A stretch of DNA of 64,000 nt from JABDKJ01 sp964609215. GTDB taxonomy: Bacteria; Bacteroidota; Bacteroidia; Flavobacteriales_D; JABDKJ01. Below the pieces are notes generated by a model that saw only the letters and a list, made by a program, of their open reading frames with translations, made no database searches and was not told the origin of the DNA. Within the stretch, counting starts at the first letter, position 1; every line of letters begins with the position of its first letter. Both the position numbers and the translations under genes were made by a program. Below, in pieces: positions 17,154-26,637 of this stretch. The stretch lies in the NCBI GenBank assembly GCA_964609215.1, contig CAZSQZ010000001.1, forward strand, positions 124,001-188,000. Reading direction: 5' to 3'.

Positions 17154-18458
17154 TTATTCTTCTGGCGGACCATCATTACCACCTGAACCAGAAAGCTCAT
17201 CAAAGTTCAGCCTTAAACTGATTCTTATGGTATTGGCCAATGGATTTCTTTGTTGAGCAGCCACAAGATAGGATGCATCAAAAGCAAATTTTTGAAATTT
17301 AAGACCTGCGCCAAAAGTTAGGAATTGTCTATCTCCTTTAGTTGGATGTTCGTTAAAATATCCCGCTCTTAACGCAAACTGCTTGTCATACCAGTATTCG
17401 ATTCCTCCGCCAATATTAAACTCTCTAAGTTCTTCTTTGAAAACACTTCCAGGTTCTACCTCTACAGAACCATCTTCAAAGATTGAAACATTTCCAGGAG
17501 CATCTGAAAAAGAACCAAAAATACCAGAAGCAACTCCTACATTAGGATCTCTTCCAGCAGCAATTAAAAATTCTCCAGTCACATCATCAATAATAGGTGT
17601 TCCAGTTGAATCTCTAAAGAATACAGGAGGAGTTGGAACCAATAATTTATTGATATCAAAAGCAAAGGTTAATGAATTGAATTCATCCATTTCTACCGTT
17701 AATGCAGGACCGAACCTCAAGTTTGTTGGTATGAAGTCTCTATCTGCAGTATTGGTATATGCCATTTTAGAGCCAATATTTGAGATATTAAATCCAATAG
17801 CCAATTGCGCATCTTTATCGCCAATTTCCATATCTGGATTCAAAAATGAACCAGAAATATCAACTGCAAATGATTGACCTGGTCTTGAATCTGCTCCGTT
17901 AAGTGTTAGACCTCCAGTTAAATTAGAATTGATATATCTAGCAGTAATTCCACCAGAAAATTTTTCAGAAAGCTTTATCGCATAAGTTGCATCAAATGCG
18001 AATTCACTCGGTTTAAAAGTTCTAATTTCTCCACCCTGATTGTCTGTGAAAGTAATATCTCCTAAAGAGAAATATCTTAGAGATCCACCAACTGCTGAAT
18101 TTTCGTTTAACTTCTTGTATCCTGCTAAATACGCTAAATACATATCATCAACCAATTTAGCCAACCAAGGAGAAACACTTAGTGAAAGTTCCATTTCGCT
18201 TTCCGCGAATGCCAGTTTAGATGGGTTCCAATGTATAGAATTCGCATCCGCACTTAGGGCAACACCAGCATCTCCAAGTGCACCAGATCTACTATCTGGA
18301 GAAATAAGTAAAAAAGGAACTGCTGTTGTAATGGTATTCAAAGTGTTGTCGTCTTTCTGCCCAATTAAATCAGCAGAATTTGGATTTGTAAGCTGTCCAA
18401 ATGCACTTGTGCTAACAAATACCAAAATCAACGTCACAATGTTAAGCCTGTTCTTCAT
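17154..18458 (-). CDS. porV: PorV (LptO), T9SS outer-membrane shuttle protein
   Basis: An outer-membrane barrel that collects T9SS cargo from the translocon and passes it to the PorU attachment complex. 434 residues from ATG 18458, which gives a clean signal peptide (MKNRLNIVTLIL ... SAFG). The upstream ATG at 18542 would add 28 residues and run into porU. Family pattern: AVPFLLISPDSRSGALGDAG near the N-terminus, typical of PorV and its FadL-like relatives. It follows porU by 58 nt, the standard order in Bacteroidota. Confidence 0.92.
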   Translation of the reverse strand: MKNRLNIVTLILVFVSTSAFGQLTNPNSADLIGQKDDNTLNTITTAVPFLLISPDSRSGALGDAGVALSADANSIHWNPSKLAFAESEMELSLSVSPWLAKLVDDMYLAYLAGYKKLNENSAVGGSLRYFSLGDITFTDNQGGEIRTFKPSEFAFDATYAIKLSEKFSGGITARYINSNLTGGLTLNGADSRPGQSFAVDISGSFLNPDMEIGDKDAQLAIGFNISNIGSKMAYTNTADRDFIPTNLRFGPALTVEMDEFNSLTFAFDINKLLVPTPPVFFRDSTGTPIIDDVTGEFLIAAGRDPNVGVASGIFGSFSDAPGNVSIFEDGSVEVEPGSVFKEELREFNIGGGIEYWYDKQFALRAGYFNEHPTKGDRQFLTFGAGLKFQKFAFDASYLVAAQQRNPLANTIRISLRLNFDELSGSGGNDGPPEE

Positions 18459-18516
18459 AATGTATTTAGGTAAATTATAATTCAAATATACGTTTAAAAA
18501 CAATTTCTGTTTCTTA

Positions 18517-21500
18517 TCAGTTAAGAATAACGAGTTTTTCAAACTTTTCTTGTTTCTCGCCTGTAGGAGTTCTAACGTTCACTCTATAAACGTAAACACC
18601 CCTACCAATCTTGTCTCCATAATCATCTAATCCATCCCAAGCAATTCCATCGCTTCTAAAACCTTCCGTATTCACTATTCGACTAATGGATTTAACCAAC
18701 TTTCCAGAAACGGTAAAAACTTGAATATCAACTTCTAATGAATTACAATGTCTATTATGCTCAAAAAAGAATTCTGTATGTGTAGTAAATGGGTTAGGGT
18801 AGTTTAGTACATGAGAAAGAACAAATTCTTCATCTTCAGCAACTATAAAGTCTATTGTTTCCGAATTTGAGTTATTATATACGTCCCATACTTTAAAGCT
18901 CAACGTATGCTCTCCTGGCTCTAAAGCAGGCAACTGATATCTTACAGAACCACTTTTAAAAGTGTTTAAATCCGATTCGTAAAAATCATTGACAGTTATT
19001 GTGTTTGTGGAGTTTTCGTCTATTACCACAGTTAGGTCATGACCGATACCATTCCCTACCGTGTTAATTCCACTCTCATCAAAAACTTTAGCAATAAGTA
19101 TTGGCTCTTCGTTGGTCATGCCTCCTTGTACAAAGTTCTCATCATTCATAAATAAGTCAATGCTCGGACCATTACCATCGTCATTTGCTCCATCGGAAGA
19201 ACCTCCAATTATTATATCTTCATCAAATCCATGCGCATCTGCATTCTGGCTTAATCCATAATAACTCACACGCCCAGAACCAAACTGATAATTAATGTCT
19301 TTGGGAACAACAAATGTAAAGCTGAATTCACCATTCACCACTTCTGCTCTTCCTCTATAAATTATATTTCTTCTCGTTTTGAATTGAAAAACTGAATTAC
19401 CATCATTTTGCAGAGTATTTACAGTAGACTCCTTATCAAAAACGACAGGAACTATTTCTCCATTAAATGAAGGCATAAAAACTCCATTGTCATCTAATAT
19501 TCTACCGCTCACCACTACCTGACTTAATGCATTAAGCGTATCAATAGGATTTCCATTTAAATCTTTGTAGGATAGTGTTTCAACAGTATATCTTGGATAA
19601 GACATTTTCAAAGCAGGATCACCTAACAAACTAAAATTTCTTTTATTGGTTCCATTACTAAGAGTTGCATTTTTAGTAAGCCTTACAATATCCCCTAAAC
19701 GTGTATCAAAATTCTCATCTTCTAGCGCAACATCGAAAAAATTCTGAGCCAGTGCGTAATTCGGAGAAGAGAATACCAATCGGGTAGTAGTTAACAAAGC
19801 TATGGCGCCTCCATCTGGATTTAACAAAAGCAATTCACCAGCAGAAGTTCTTTCAAAGTCATCATATCTAGAAAACTCGCATGTAGCCGTAAGAAACACA
19901 GGCAAACTATTTCTATTCTGAAACTTTTGAATAGTTGTAATGTCTAAAATTCGCTCTGCAGCCCAACCTATTTCTCCTCCATGACCGACATAGGTAGTTA
20001 TTAAATTACCGCGTTCTACATTGTCTCTTATCGCCTTTTCCACTTCAGGATATCTCTCCCCCCCAGGTGTACTTTCCTGAACGTATGCATCCAAAAATAC
20101 TTTTGTTTGATCATATTCTGGATTAGTAACTTGTACTTGCTGACCCAACTGGTTTGCTTGGGACATATGAATATTTGAATCTTGATCATCACCAACAAAG
20201 AGTAATTGATTTCTCCAATTCCCAAACACATTATCACTTCCAATACCTGAACAATGACCTATGCCACTTTGCAAGTTCTGAGATTGATAGTTTTTTATCT
20301 TGGAGACAACATTTGTTGCTTCCTCTATTGTCCTTACCGGAAATCTACCTATTCCTATGTCTACAAAATCATCTGGACCTTCTCCCTCTTCATCATCTAA
20401 TAATCCAAAATAATCATCAGATACATAAGAGCCTAATGGAGAAAGAGAGTTGCTGGACTGGTAGGTAAGTATAAAATTGGTATTACCTTCAAAGCTATTG
20501 TTCAAATAGGAGCCATCACCAAAAAGTAAGAGATATCTTGGTTGATCATCTGCAGTCTCTGCTTTGTCATAGAGCATTTTCATCATCATTTTAACTGCAG
20601 TTATATCTGGGTTCCCCGATGAAAACTCATTATAAACTTGAGACGGAGTTACCACCTCAACATCCAATCCTTCTTCTCTGTGAATATCTGCAAGCTCATT
20701 TGCCTGTGCTAAGAACACACTATTAGACAAAACAACCATGTCTGGAAAGCCCATTCCATGTATATTCTGATTGGCAACAGAGCCAATAGCCGTAGGGCTT
20801 AAAAAATTCGAATTCTTAAATGCAATAAACTGCTTTAGCTCATTAGAGCTCGTTCTGAACATGGCCTCTGAACCATTCAGATTAAAATTAATATTCTCTG
20901 GATTGATGACATCTGAAATATCCCATATTCTATAAAGGGATGCAGCGTTTTGCATCTTATATTCGGAAATATTTCCAGGACCAAAAGATTCTTTATCTCT
21001 GAAATCCATTTGATTTCCAGATAAAACCAAATGTCTTCTCGCATTAATTCTAATAAAGTTTAACCAGCCTTTTGAATTTGCAGCAAACTTGTTAAAATTA
21101 AGGTTTACTGATAAATCTGAAGAACCATCATTAGGCAAGAAACTCAAAGTTCCTTTTCCTGCTCGTGCTAAAGGAGAAGTATAGCTATTGCTTACACTAT
21201 TTATAGAAAAGGTATGAGAATTTGATTGTGCCTCAATTTCAAAGCTGCTACTACCTACGTCAAGAGTTCTTCCAATTGCATCTACACAAATAGACACCTC
21301 CGATGAACCATCCAAATTTGGAAAAGTAAAAGCACTTCCGGCAAAATTATATTCGGTAACAATATCAAATTCTTCTCCATATAATTCTCTTCCAGACTGA
21401 ACCATATTTCTCTCATTCACTTCATAGAAAGAATAATCATCAAAAGATTCAACTATATGAGTAGCAGGAGAATCTGCCAAAGATGCATCTGTAATTCTAA

Positions 21501-22359
21501 TTGGCTCAGCAACATCAATTCCTATAAAATAGAATGCCTGATCTGAATAGTAATGTTTTTTATGCTCAAATAATCCTTCAGATTCATTATAAGTCCAAGA
21601 ATTGGGGCCTTTACCATAAAATAAAAAGTAATCGCTACTTCCAAAAACACCATCCCCTCCATCATTCATTTCTATCGAGTTTGGCTGAAGATCATCATAT
21701 CTGAACACAGAATTTTCAAATGGGAGTAAATCTCCTCCATTCCCATAAACATTTATAGAATTAGATGAAAGTCCGGAAAGATTAACCCCTAATTCTTCTA
21801 AAAATGCTCCTGTAACCTTATAAACACCATTATTTTGAATCGAAAATTTGTACCATTCTCCGGATGCTAAAACCGAATTTTCCTCAAAATTTCTCAAATT
21901 TCGTTTCGATTCACCTTGTACCTGGTTAGTAATTCTATATGAAAATGATGCTAATCTTTTCACTTCTCCACCTTCACTTAAAGTATATGGCAGAAGCTCA
22001 AAAAGACCAATTTCCTTCCCTTTATCATACAGCACCTTTGTACTTACTCCAAAAGACTTCGGAATGGATTCTAAAAATTCCTTTGAGTAGATCCTCTGTT
22101 TGCCCACTTCGTATTTTGGATTGTAGATCTCAATACTAAAGTCTTTAACGCCCTTATTTACAGGTAGATAACCTTGAAAAATTGGGAGTCTGGAGTTATC
22201 GAAATTATAAGTAGCACCTTCAAAATATTCCAGAGAAGTGCTTTCTTCAAACACCACATTATCTTTCCAATCGATAAAAACTTCTTTTTCTTTCTGTGCG
22301 TTTGAGTAGTTACTTAATAAACTACAAATTGTTAAAGTCGTAAGAATTTGCTTAATCAT
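18517..22359 (-). CDS. porU: PorU, T9SS sortase-like C25 cysteine peptidase
   Basis: Cell-surface protease that removes the sorting domain of T9SS cargo and joins the cargo to its surface anchor. 1280 residues with a signal peptide (ending SNAQ), an N-terminal Ig-like region, and a gingipain-type C25 domain in the middle with catalytic His (YVGHGGE, ~792) and Cys (TATCEFSRYDD, ~826). It ends in a FlgD-like/type A sorting domain (NYPNPFTTHTEF ... KFEKLVILN), which in the characterised PorU is kept rather than cleaved. It diverges from the PorP/SprF-gldJ unit and heads the porU-porV-cdd run. Confidence 0.93.
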   Translation of the reverse strand: MIKQILTTLTICSLLSNYSNAQKEKEVFIDWKDNVVFEESTSLEYFEGATYNFDNSRLPIFQGYLPVNKGVKDFSIEIYNPKYEVGKQRIYSKEFLESIPKSFGVSTKVLYDKGKEIGLFELLPYTLSEGGEVKRLASFSYRITNQVQGESKRNLRNFEENSVLASGEWYKFSIQNNGVYKVTGAFLEELGVNLSGLSSNSINVYGNGGDLLPFENSVFRYDDLQPNSIEMNDGGDGVFGSSDYFLFYGKGPNSWTYNESEGLFEHKKHYYSDQAFYFIGIDVAEPIRITDASLADSPATHIVESFDDYSFYEVNERNMVQSGRELYGEEFDIVTEYNFAGSAFTFPNLDGSSEVSICVDAIGRTLDVGSSSFEIEAQSNSHTFSINSVSNSYTSPLARAGKGTLSFLPNDGSSDLSVNLNFNKFAANSKGWLNFIRINARRHLVLSGNQMDFRDKESFGPGNISEYKMQNAASLYRIWDISDVINPENINFNLNGSEAMFRTSSNELKQFIAFKNSNFLSPTAIGSVANQNIHGMGFPDMVVLSNSVFLAQANELADIHREEGLDVEVVTPSQVYNEFSSGNPDITAVKMMMKMLYDKAETADDQPRYLLLFGDGSYLNNSFEGNTNFILTYQSSNSLSPLGSYVSDDYFGLLDDEEGEGPDDFVDIGIGRFPVRTIEEATNVVSKIKNYQSQNLQSGIGHCSGIGSDNVFGNWRNQLLFVGDDQDSNIHMSQANQLGQQVQVTNPEYDQTKVFLDAYVQESTPGGERYPEVEKAIRDNVERGNLITTYVGHGGEIGWAAERILDITTIQKFQNRNSLPVFLTATCEFSRYDDFERTSAGELLLLNPDGGAIALLTTTRLVFSSPNYALAQNFFDVALEDENFDTRLGDIVRLTKNATLSNGTNKRNFSLLGDPALKMSYPRYTVETLSYKDLNGNPIDTLNALSQVVVSGRILDDNGVFMPSFNGEIVPVVFDKESTVNTLQNDGNSVFQFKTRRNIIYRGRAEVVNGEFSFTFVVPKDINYQFGSGRVSYYGLSQNADAHGFDEDIIIGGSSDGANDDGNGPSIDLFMNDENFVQGGMTNEEPILIAKVFDESGINTVGNGIGHDLTVVIDENSTNTITVNDFYESDLNTFKSGSVRYQLPALEPGEHTLSFKVWDVYNNSNSETIDFIVAEDEEFVLSHVLNYPNPFTTHTEFFFEHNRHCNSLEVDIQVFTVSGKLVKSISRIVNTEGFRSDGIAWDGLDDYGDKIGRGVYVYRVNVRTPTGEKQEKFEKLVILN

Positions 22360-22551
22360 AAACTAAAAAGGCTCTCAAATCGTTTATATCAACAAGGTAA
22401 ATATAAGATTGTTCTTGAGCATATTATTTTGGTTGCAAAATAGTAACGTAAGATAAATTTCCTTATTGTACCCTAAGGTTTTTAATGATGTTTCGTTTTA
22501 AAAAATTTCGTATAATTGACGTTTATTCGATTTATAAATTTGAGTAGGAGT

Positions 22552-23526
22552 ATGTTCAAGAAATTATTTATAGTGTTGATTTTAGCAAGTGGAGTGATGC
22601 CGTTGAGTAACAGCGAGTTAAAGGCACAAGATCCTGAATTCACTCAATTCTATGCTAACCCCCTTTATTTAAATCCAGCATTTGCAGGTGCTTCCAAATG
22701 TCCAAGGTTAGTTTTGAACTACAGAAACCAGTGGCCAGCACTTACTGGATCCTTTGTTACTTATTCTGCATCATATGATCAATTTGTAGAGAGTATTTCT
22801 GGTGGATTGGGTGTACAAGTTTTTCAAGATGAAGCTGGTCAGGGAACTTTAAGAAATACTTCTATTTCCGGTATGTACTCTTATCAGAAATCAATTTCCA
22901 ATGATTTTTCAATGACTATTGGAATTCAAGGAACGTATTTCCGTAAATCTCTAGACTGGAATAGGCTTACTTTTGGAGACATGATAGACGATAAACTGGG
23001 CTTTATTTATGGCACTCAGGAAGAACCTAGAGGAGGAACAGTTTCAAATTTCGATGTTTCTACTGGATTCCTAATTTTTAGTGATGTTCTTTACTTTGGA
23101 GGAGCGGTTCATCATGTAAATCAACCTACAGAATCTCTTGTATTCGGAAATGCGAGACTTCCTGTGAGATTTACTGGTCATATTGGAGGAACATTTCCGA
23201 TAGATGGAAAAAAGAAAGCATATAGTGAAGCTTCTATCTCTCCAAATATTCTTTATCAAAGACAAGCAGACTTCGAACAACTCAATATTGGGCTGTATAT
23301 AAACAAGGGTCCAATAGTTGCTGGAGTATGGTATCGTAACAAAGACTCTTTTATTGCGTTATTAGGTATACAAACAGAAGTCTTGAAAATTGGATATAGT
23401 TATGATTTAACAGTTTCTAGGCTTACAACTCAAACTGCTGGATCACATGAAGTATCATGTGCTGTGCAATTTGATTGTAAAAGAAAACGTCCAAAATTCA
23501 GATCTGTTAGCTGTCCATCTTTTTAA
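22552..23526 (+). CDS. PorP/SprF family T9SS membrane protein upstream of gldJ
   Basis: A 324-residue outer-membrane protein of the PorP/SprF family, from ATG 22552. An upstream ATG at 22516 would add 12 residues and spoil the signal peptide. After cleavage near LKAQ the mature start is DPEFTQFYANPLYLNPAFAGA, the classical family signature, followed by NYRNQWPAL. Its end is Cys-rich (VSCAVQFDCKRKR ... SCPSF). gldJ begins 31 nt later, so the two are probably co-transcribed. This makes it a candidate for the PorP that works with the core T9SS machinery, in contrast to the copy at 11.1 kb. GGAG lies just before the ATG. Confidence 0.9.
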   Translation: MFKKLFIVLILASGVMPLSNSELKAQDPEFTQFYANPLYLNPAFAGASKCPRLVLNYRNQWPALTGSFVTYSASYDQFVESISGGLGVQVFQDEAGQGTLRNTSISGMYSYQKSISNDFSMTIGIQGTYFRKSLDWNRLTFGDMIDDKLGFIYGTQEEPRGGTVSNFDVSTGFLIFSDVLYFGGAVHHVNQPTESLVFGNARLPVRFTGHIGGTFPIDGKKKAYSEASISPNILYQRQADFEQLNIGLYINKGPIVAGVWYRNKDSFIALLGIQTEVLKIGYSYDLTVSRLTTQTAGSHEVSCAVQFDCKRKRPKFRSVSCPSF

Positions 23527-23557
23527 AATTTAATTAGACCTACAAGAAAAATTTATT

Positions 23558-25294
23558 ATGAGCATTAGAAAACCGAAGACATCAATATTTCATTGGTCCT
23601 GTGTTTTACTCGCTGTAATTACTCTTTCATCTTGTCAGAAAGATCGATCGAGTACTACCGGATGGGCCTTCAATGACCCTAAAAATGGTGGTTTTGAGAA
23701 AGCTCCATATTTGGAACAAGAAACAGGCCCTGGACTTATTTTAATTGAGGGGGGAACCTTTACAATGGGAAGAGTTGAGGTAGATGTAAATTATGATTGG
23801 AATAATATTCCTAGAAGAGCAACAGTTTCTTCATTCTACCTTGATGAAACGGAAGTAACAAATTTTGATTGGTTAGAATATCTATATTGGTTAAGAAGAG
23901 TTTACGGAGCCGATTACCCTGAAGTTTACAAAAAAGCTTTACCGGATACTTTAGTATGGAGATCTAAATTAGCTTACAATGAACCCTATGTAGATTACTA
24001 CTTAAGACATCCAGCATATAGAGATTATCCTGTTGTAGGTGTGAATTGGTTACAAACCAATGACTACTGTGCATGGAGATCTGATAGGGTTAACGAAATA
24101 ATATTAATTCGTGAAGGATTGTTTGAGCATTTTCCTCAACAAACTAACGATGATCACTTTAGTACAGATGCATATTATGCTGGACAATACGAAAGTGGGA
24201 AGAAAATTGATGGAATTCCGGATTTTAACCCTGATAGAGAATATAGGAATGTTAGAATGGAGGATGGTATCCTACTTCCAAAATATCGTTTACCAACCGA
24301 GGCAGAATGGGAATTTGCTGCTTATGGTCTAATTGGTGATACTTATCAGGAATTGGTTAGAAACCGTAAAATTTATCCATGGAACGGTCACTATGTTCGT
24401 AATGACGATAGCAGAGATAAGTTCTTTGGTAGTTTTAATGGAAACTTTGTAAGGGGCAGAGGTGATTATATGGGTGTTGCTGGAAGTCTGAATGACAATG
24501 CAGACGTTACCGCACCAGTTTATGCATATCCACCGAATGATTATGGTCTTTATAATATGGCTGGAAATGTATCTGAATGGGTAATGGATGTTTATCGTCC
24601 TCTTACTTATGAAGACATGGATGAATTCAGACCATTTAGAGGAAATGTCTACAAAACAAAGCAAAGAAATAGCGAGGGTGCAATTACCGATAAGGAAACA
24701 GAAGTGGTATATGATGTTGATGGGGTTATCTATTTCTTAGGAAAATTTTCTAAGGAATTAGAAGGAAGAGCTACACCAGAAGAATTAAATCTAATGGATG
24801 CATTATTAACCAAGTGCGAAGGTGCTGCTGAAGACAGAGCAAATAGAAAAAATGATGCAGCAAACGCTAAAATGCAAGAAGCTATTGACCAAATCAAATC
24901 TACTGAAGTTGAAATTTCCGCAGATTTATTAAAGGGTTTTTCAGATTATATTGAAAATACTCCTGGTGAATTGAAGTATAGAAAAGTAAGTACTGAAGAA
25001 AACATTGATAGAAGAAACTATAGAGAATCTGATTATATTGGATTTAATGATGGTGACAAAGAATCTTCTATTGATTATGCTAGCGAAGACAATAACGCCA
25101 TGTATGATTGGGGTAATACCACTTTAATTAATGATAGAGCTAGAGTCTATAAAGGTGGTTCTTGGAGAGATAGAATTTACTATACTATTCCTGGTACTAG
25201 AAGATTCTTAGACGAGAGACAGTCTACAGCAACCATTGGATTTAGATGCGCAATGGATAGAGTCGGAAGTCCTACTGGAATAACAGACTTCTAA
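23558..25294 (+). CDS. gldJ: gliding-motility / T9SS lipoprotein GldJ
   Basis: GldJ is an outer-membrane lipoprotein on the periplasmic side, required for T9SS function and gliding in Flavobacteriia and related to GldK. The 578 residues include a lipobox (ITLSSC, Cys26), the early TTGWAFNDPKNGGFE segment specific to GldJ, and a formylglycine-generating-enzyme/sulfatase-modifying (SUMF1-like) fold (GGTFTMG ... RLPTEAEWEFAA ... GNVSEWVMD ... GGSWRD ... GFRCA). A ~100-residue Lys/Glu-rich insertion sits before the last part of the fold. It lies between a PorP/SprF gene and murF; gldJ-murF adjacency is known in flavobacteria. It is most likely not an active enzyme. Confidence 0.92.
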   Translation: MSIRKPKTSIFHWSCVLLAVITLSSCQKDRSSTTGWAFNDPKNGGFEKAPYLEQETGPGLILIEGGTFTMGRVEVDVNYDWNNIPRRATVSSFYLDETEVTNFDWLEYLYWLRRVYGADYPEVYKKALPDTLVWRSKLAYNEPYVDYYLRHPAYRDYPVVGVNWLQTNDYCAWRSDRVNEIILIREGLFEHFPQQTNDDHFSTDAYYAGQYESGKKIDGIPDFNPDREYRNVRMEDGILLPKYRLPTEAEWEFAAYGLIGDTYQELVRNRKIYPWNGHYVRNDDSRDKFFGSFNGNFVRGRGDYMGVAGSLNDNADVTAPVYAYPPNDYGLYNMAGNVSEWVMDVYRPLTYEDMDEFRPFRGNVYKTKQRNSEGAITDKETEVVYDVDGVIYFLGKFSKELEGRATPEELNLMDALLTKCEGAAEDRANRKNDAANAKMQEAIDQIKSTEVEISADLLKGFSDYIENTPGELKYRKVSTEENIDRRNYRESDYIGFNDGDKESSIDYASEDNNAMYDWGNTTLINDRARVYKGGSWRDRIYYTIPGTRRFLDERQSTATIGFRCAMDRVGSPTGITDF

Positions 25295-25319
25295 AAAAAG
25301 GAAATTGAAAAAGAATTTT

Positions 25320-25353
25320 AACCCCATAGTCAATTTGGCTATGGGGTTTTTAA
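25320..25353 (+). terminator. strong terminator between gldJ and murF
   Basis: A perfect 10-bp stem (AACCCCATAG / CTATGGGGTT) with a 9-nt loop is followed by a T-rich tail. It ends only about 10 nt before the murF GTG, so murF needs read-through or a promoter inside this short gap. Confidence 0.85.
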
Positions 25354-25362
25354 TTTTATCCC

Positions 25363-26637
25363 GTGTCTATTCCAGAAATACATAAACACCTTAAGGAATG
25401 TTCTGCTATCTGCACAGATACTAGAAAATTAAAAAAAGATGCTCTTTTTATCGCCTTAAAAGGGCCTTCCTTTAATGGAAATAAATTTGCTTCTAAAGCT
25501 TTAGAAGACGGATGTAAGTATGCTATAGTAGATGAAATAGAATATCATATTGAAGGAAAAACAATTCTGGTTGAAGATGTTCTAAGCACCTTACAAAAGC
25601 TCAGTACTTACCACAGGAAGCAATTTGATATTCCTATAATAGGAATTACAGGAAGCAACGGTAAAACTACTACCAAGGAGCTTGTTCATGCCGTGCTCTC
25701 TGAAAAATATGAAACACTCGCTACAATTGGAAACTTCAATAATCACATTGGAGTTCCGTTAACCTTACTTCGTCTTCAAGAAAAACATGAAATTGCTATT
25801 GTTGAAATGGGTGCTAATCATGTTGGAGAAATAGCCGAATTGTGCAAAATTGCTCAACCCAATTTTGGCATTATAACCAATATTGGAAAAGCGCATATAG
25901 GAGAATTTGGAGGATATGAAAATATAAAGGTTGCAAAATCAGAATTATATAGATTCATAGAATCAAACAATGGTCATTTGTTTATTAATTCTGATGATTC
26001 AATTTTAAATGAGCTACAGAATTCAAAAAATAAAACAAGTTACGGAACTGGTGGTGGCGAATATCAAGGAATAATTTCATCTAATGAGGAATTTTTGGCA
26101 ATTTCTGTAAGTAAACCAGATTTAGGTATTGTTAGGAGCCAATTATTCGGAAATTACAACCTTCATAATATCCTATCCGCAATAGCAATTGGTGATCACT
26201 TCGATGTATATAAAGAAGACATTAAGAAGGCTATAGAGAATTACATTCCAGGCAACAATCGTTCTCAAATATTAAAAACCGAAAAAAACAAACTTATTCT
26301 TGATGCTTATAATGCAAATCCAACAAGTATGATTGCTGCCTTGGAAAATTTCCTTGAAAACGAGCACTCGGATAAATTCTTTATTCTTGGGGATATGCTA
26401 GAGTTAGGTGAAGATGCGGATATCGAACACCAAAAAATAATTAACTGGACAAAAGAAAATAATTTGAAAGGCATATTTGTTGGAGACATTTTCTGTAAAA
26501 ACTCAGTTCCAAATCAATCTTTTCCTAATGTCCAAGAGGTCATTGACAAAAATGTAATAAGAGATGTAGAAAACAAGCTTATCCTTATCAAAGGGTCAAG
26601 AGGAATAAAATTGGAGCAGCTAAAAGAATTACTTTAA
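25363..26637 (+). CDS. murF: UDP-N-acetylmuramoyl-tripeptide--D-alanyl-D-alanine ligase
   Basis: Cytoplasmic peptidoglycan-precursor ligase that adds D-Ala-D-Ala. 424 residues with the N-terminal Mur domain (CTDTRKLKKDALFIALKG), the ATP loop GITGSNGKTTTKE (~95-107), the central EMGANHVGEIAEL segment and the C-terminal DAYNANPTSM motif. The start is GTG; it places the N-terminus where family members begin, and no ATG is near. Its stop overlaps the stop of the convergent acyl-CoA dehydrogenase gene by four bases (shared TTAA). Confidence 0.94.
   Translation: MSIPEIHKHLKECSAICTDTRKLKKDALFIALKGPSFNGNKFASKALEDGCKYAIVDEIEYHIEGKTILVEDVLSTLQKLSTYHRKQFDIPIIGITGSNGKTTTKELVHAVLSEKYETLATIGNFNNHIGVPLTLLRLQEKHEIAIVEMGANHVGEIAELCKIAQPNFGIITNIGKAHIGEFGGYENIKVAKSELYRFIESNNGHLFINSDDSILNELQNSKNKTSYGTGGGEYQGIISSNEEFLAISVSKPDLGIVRSQLFGNYNLHNILSAIAIGDHFDVYKEDIKKAIENYIPGNNRSQILKTEKNKLILDAYNANPTSMIAALENFLENEHSDKFFILGDMLELGEDADIEHQKIINWTKENNLKGIFVGDIFCKNSVPNQSFPNVQEVIDKNVIRDVENKLILIKGSRGIKLEQLKELL

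Noticed and set aside
22516..22552. TTGAC plus TAAATTTG as promoter of the PorP/SprF-gldJ unit
   Set aside because: The -7 element lies only 9 nt before the ATG and the spacing is 16 nt, so it would give an almost leaderless message; noted but not called.
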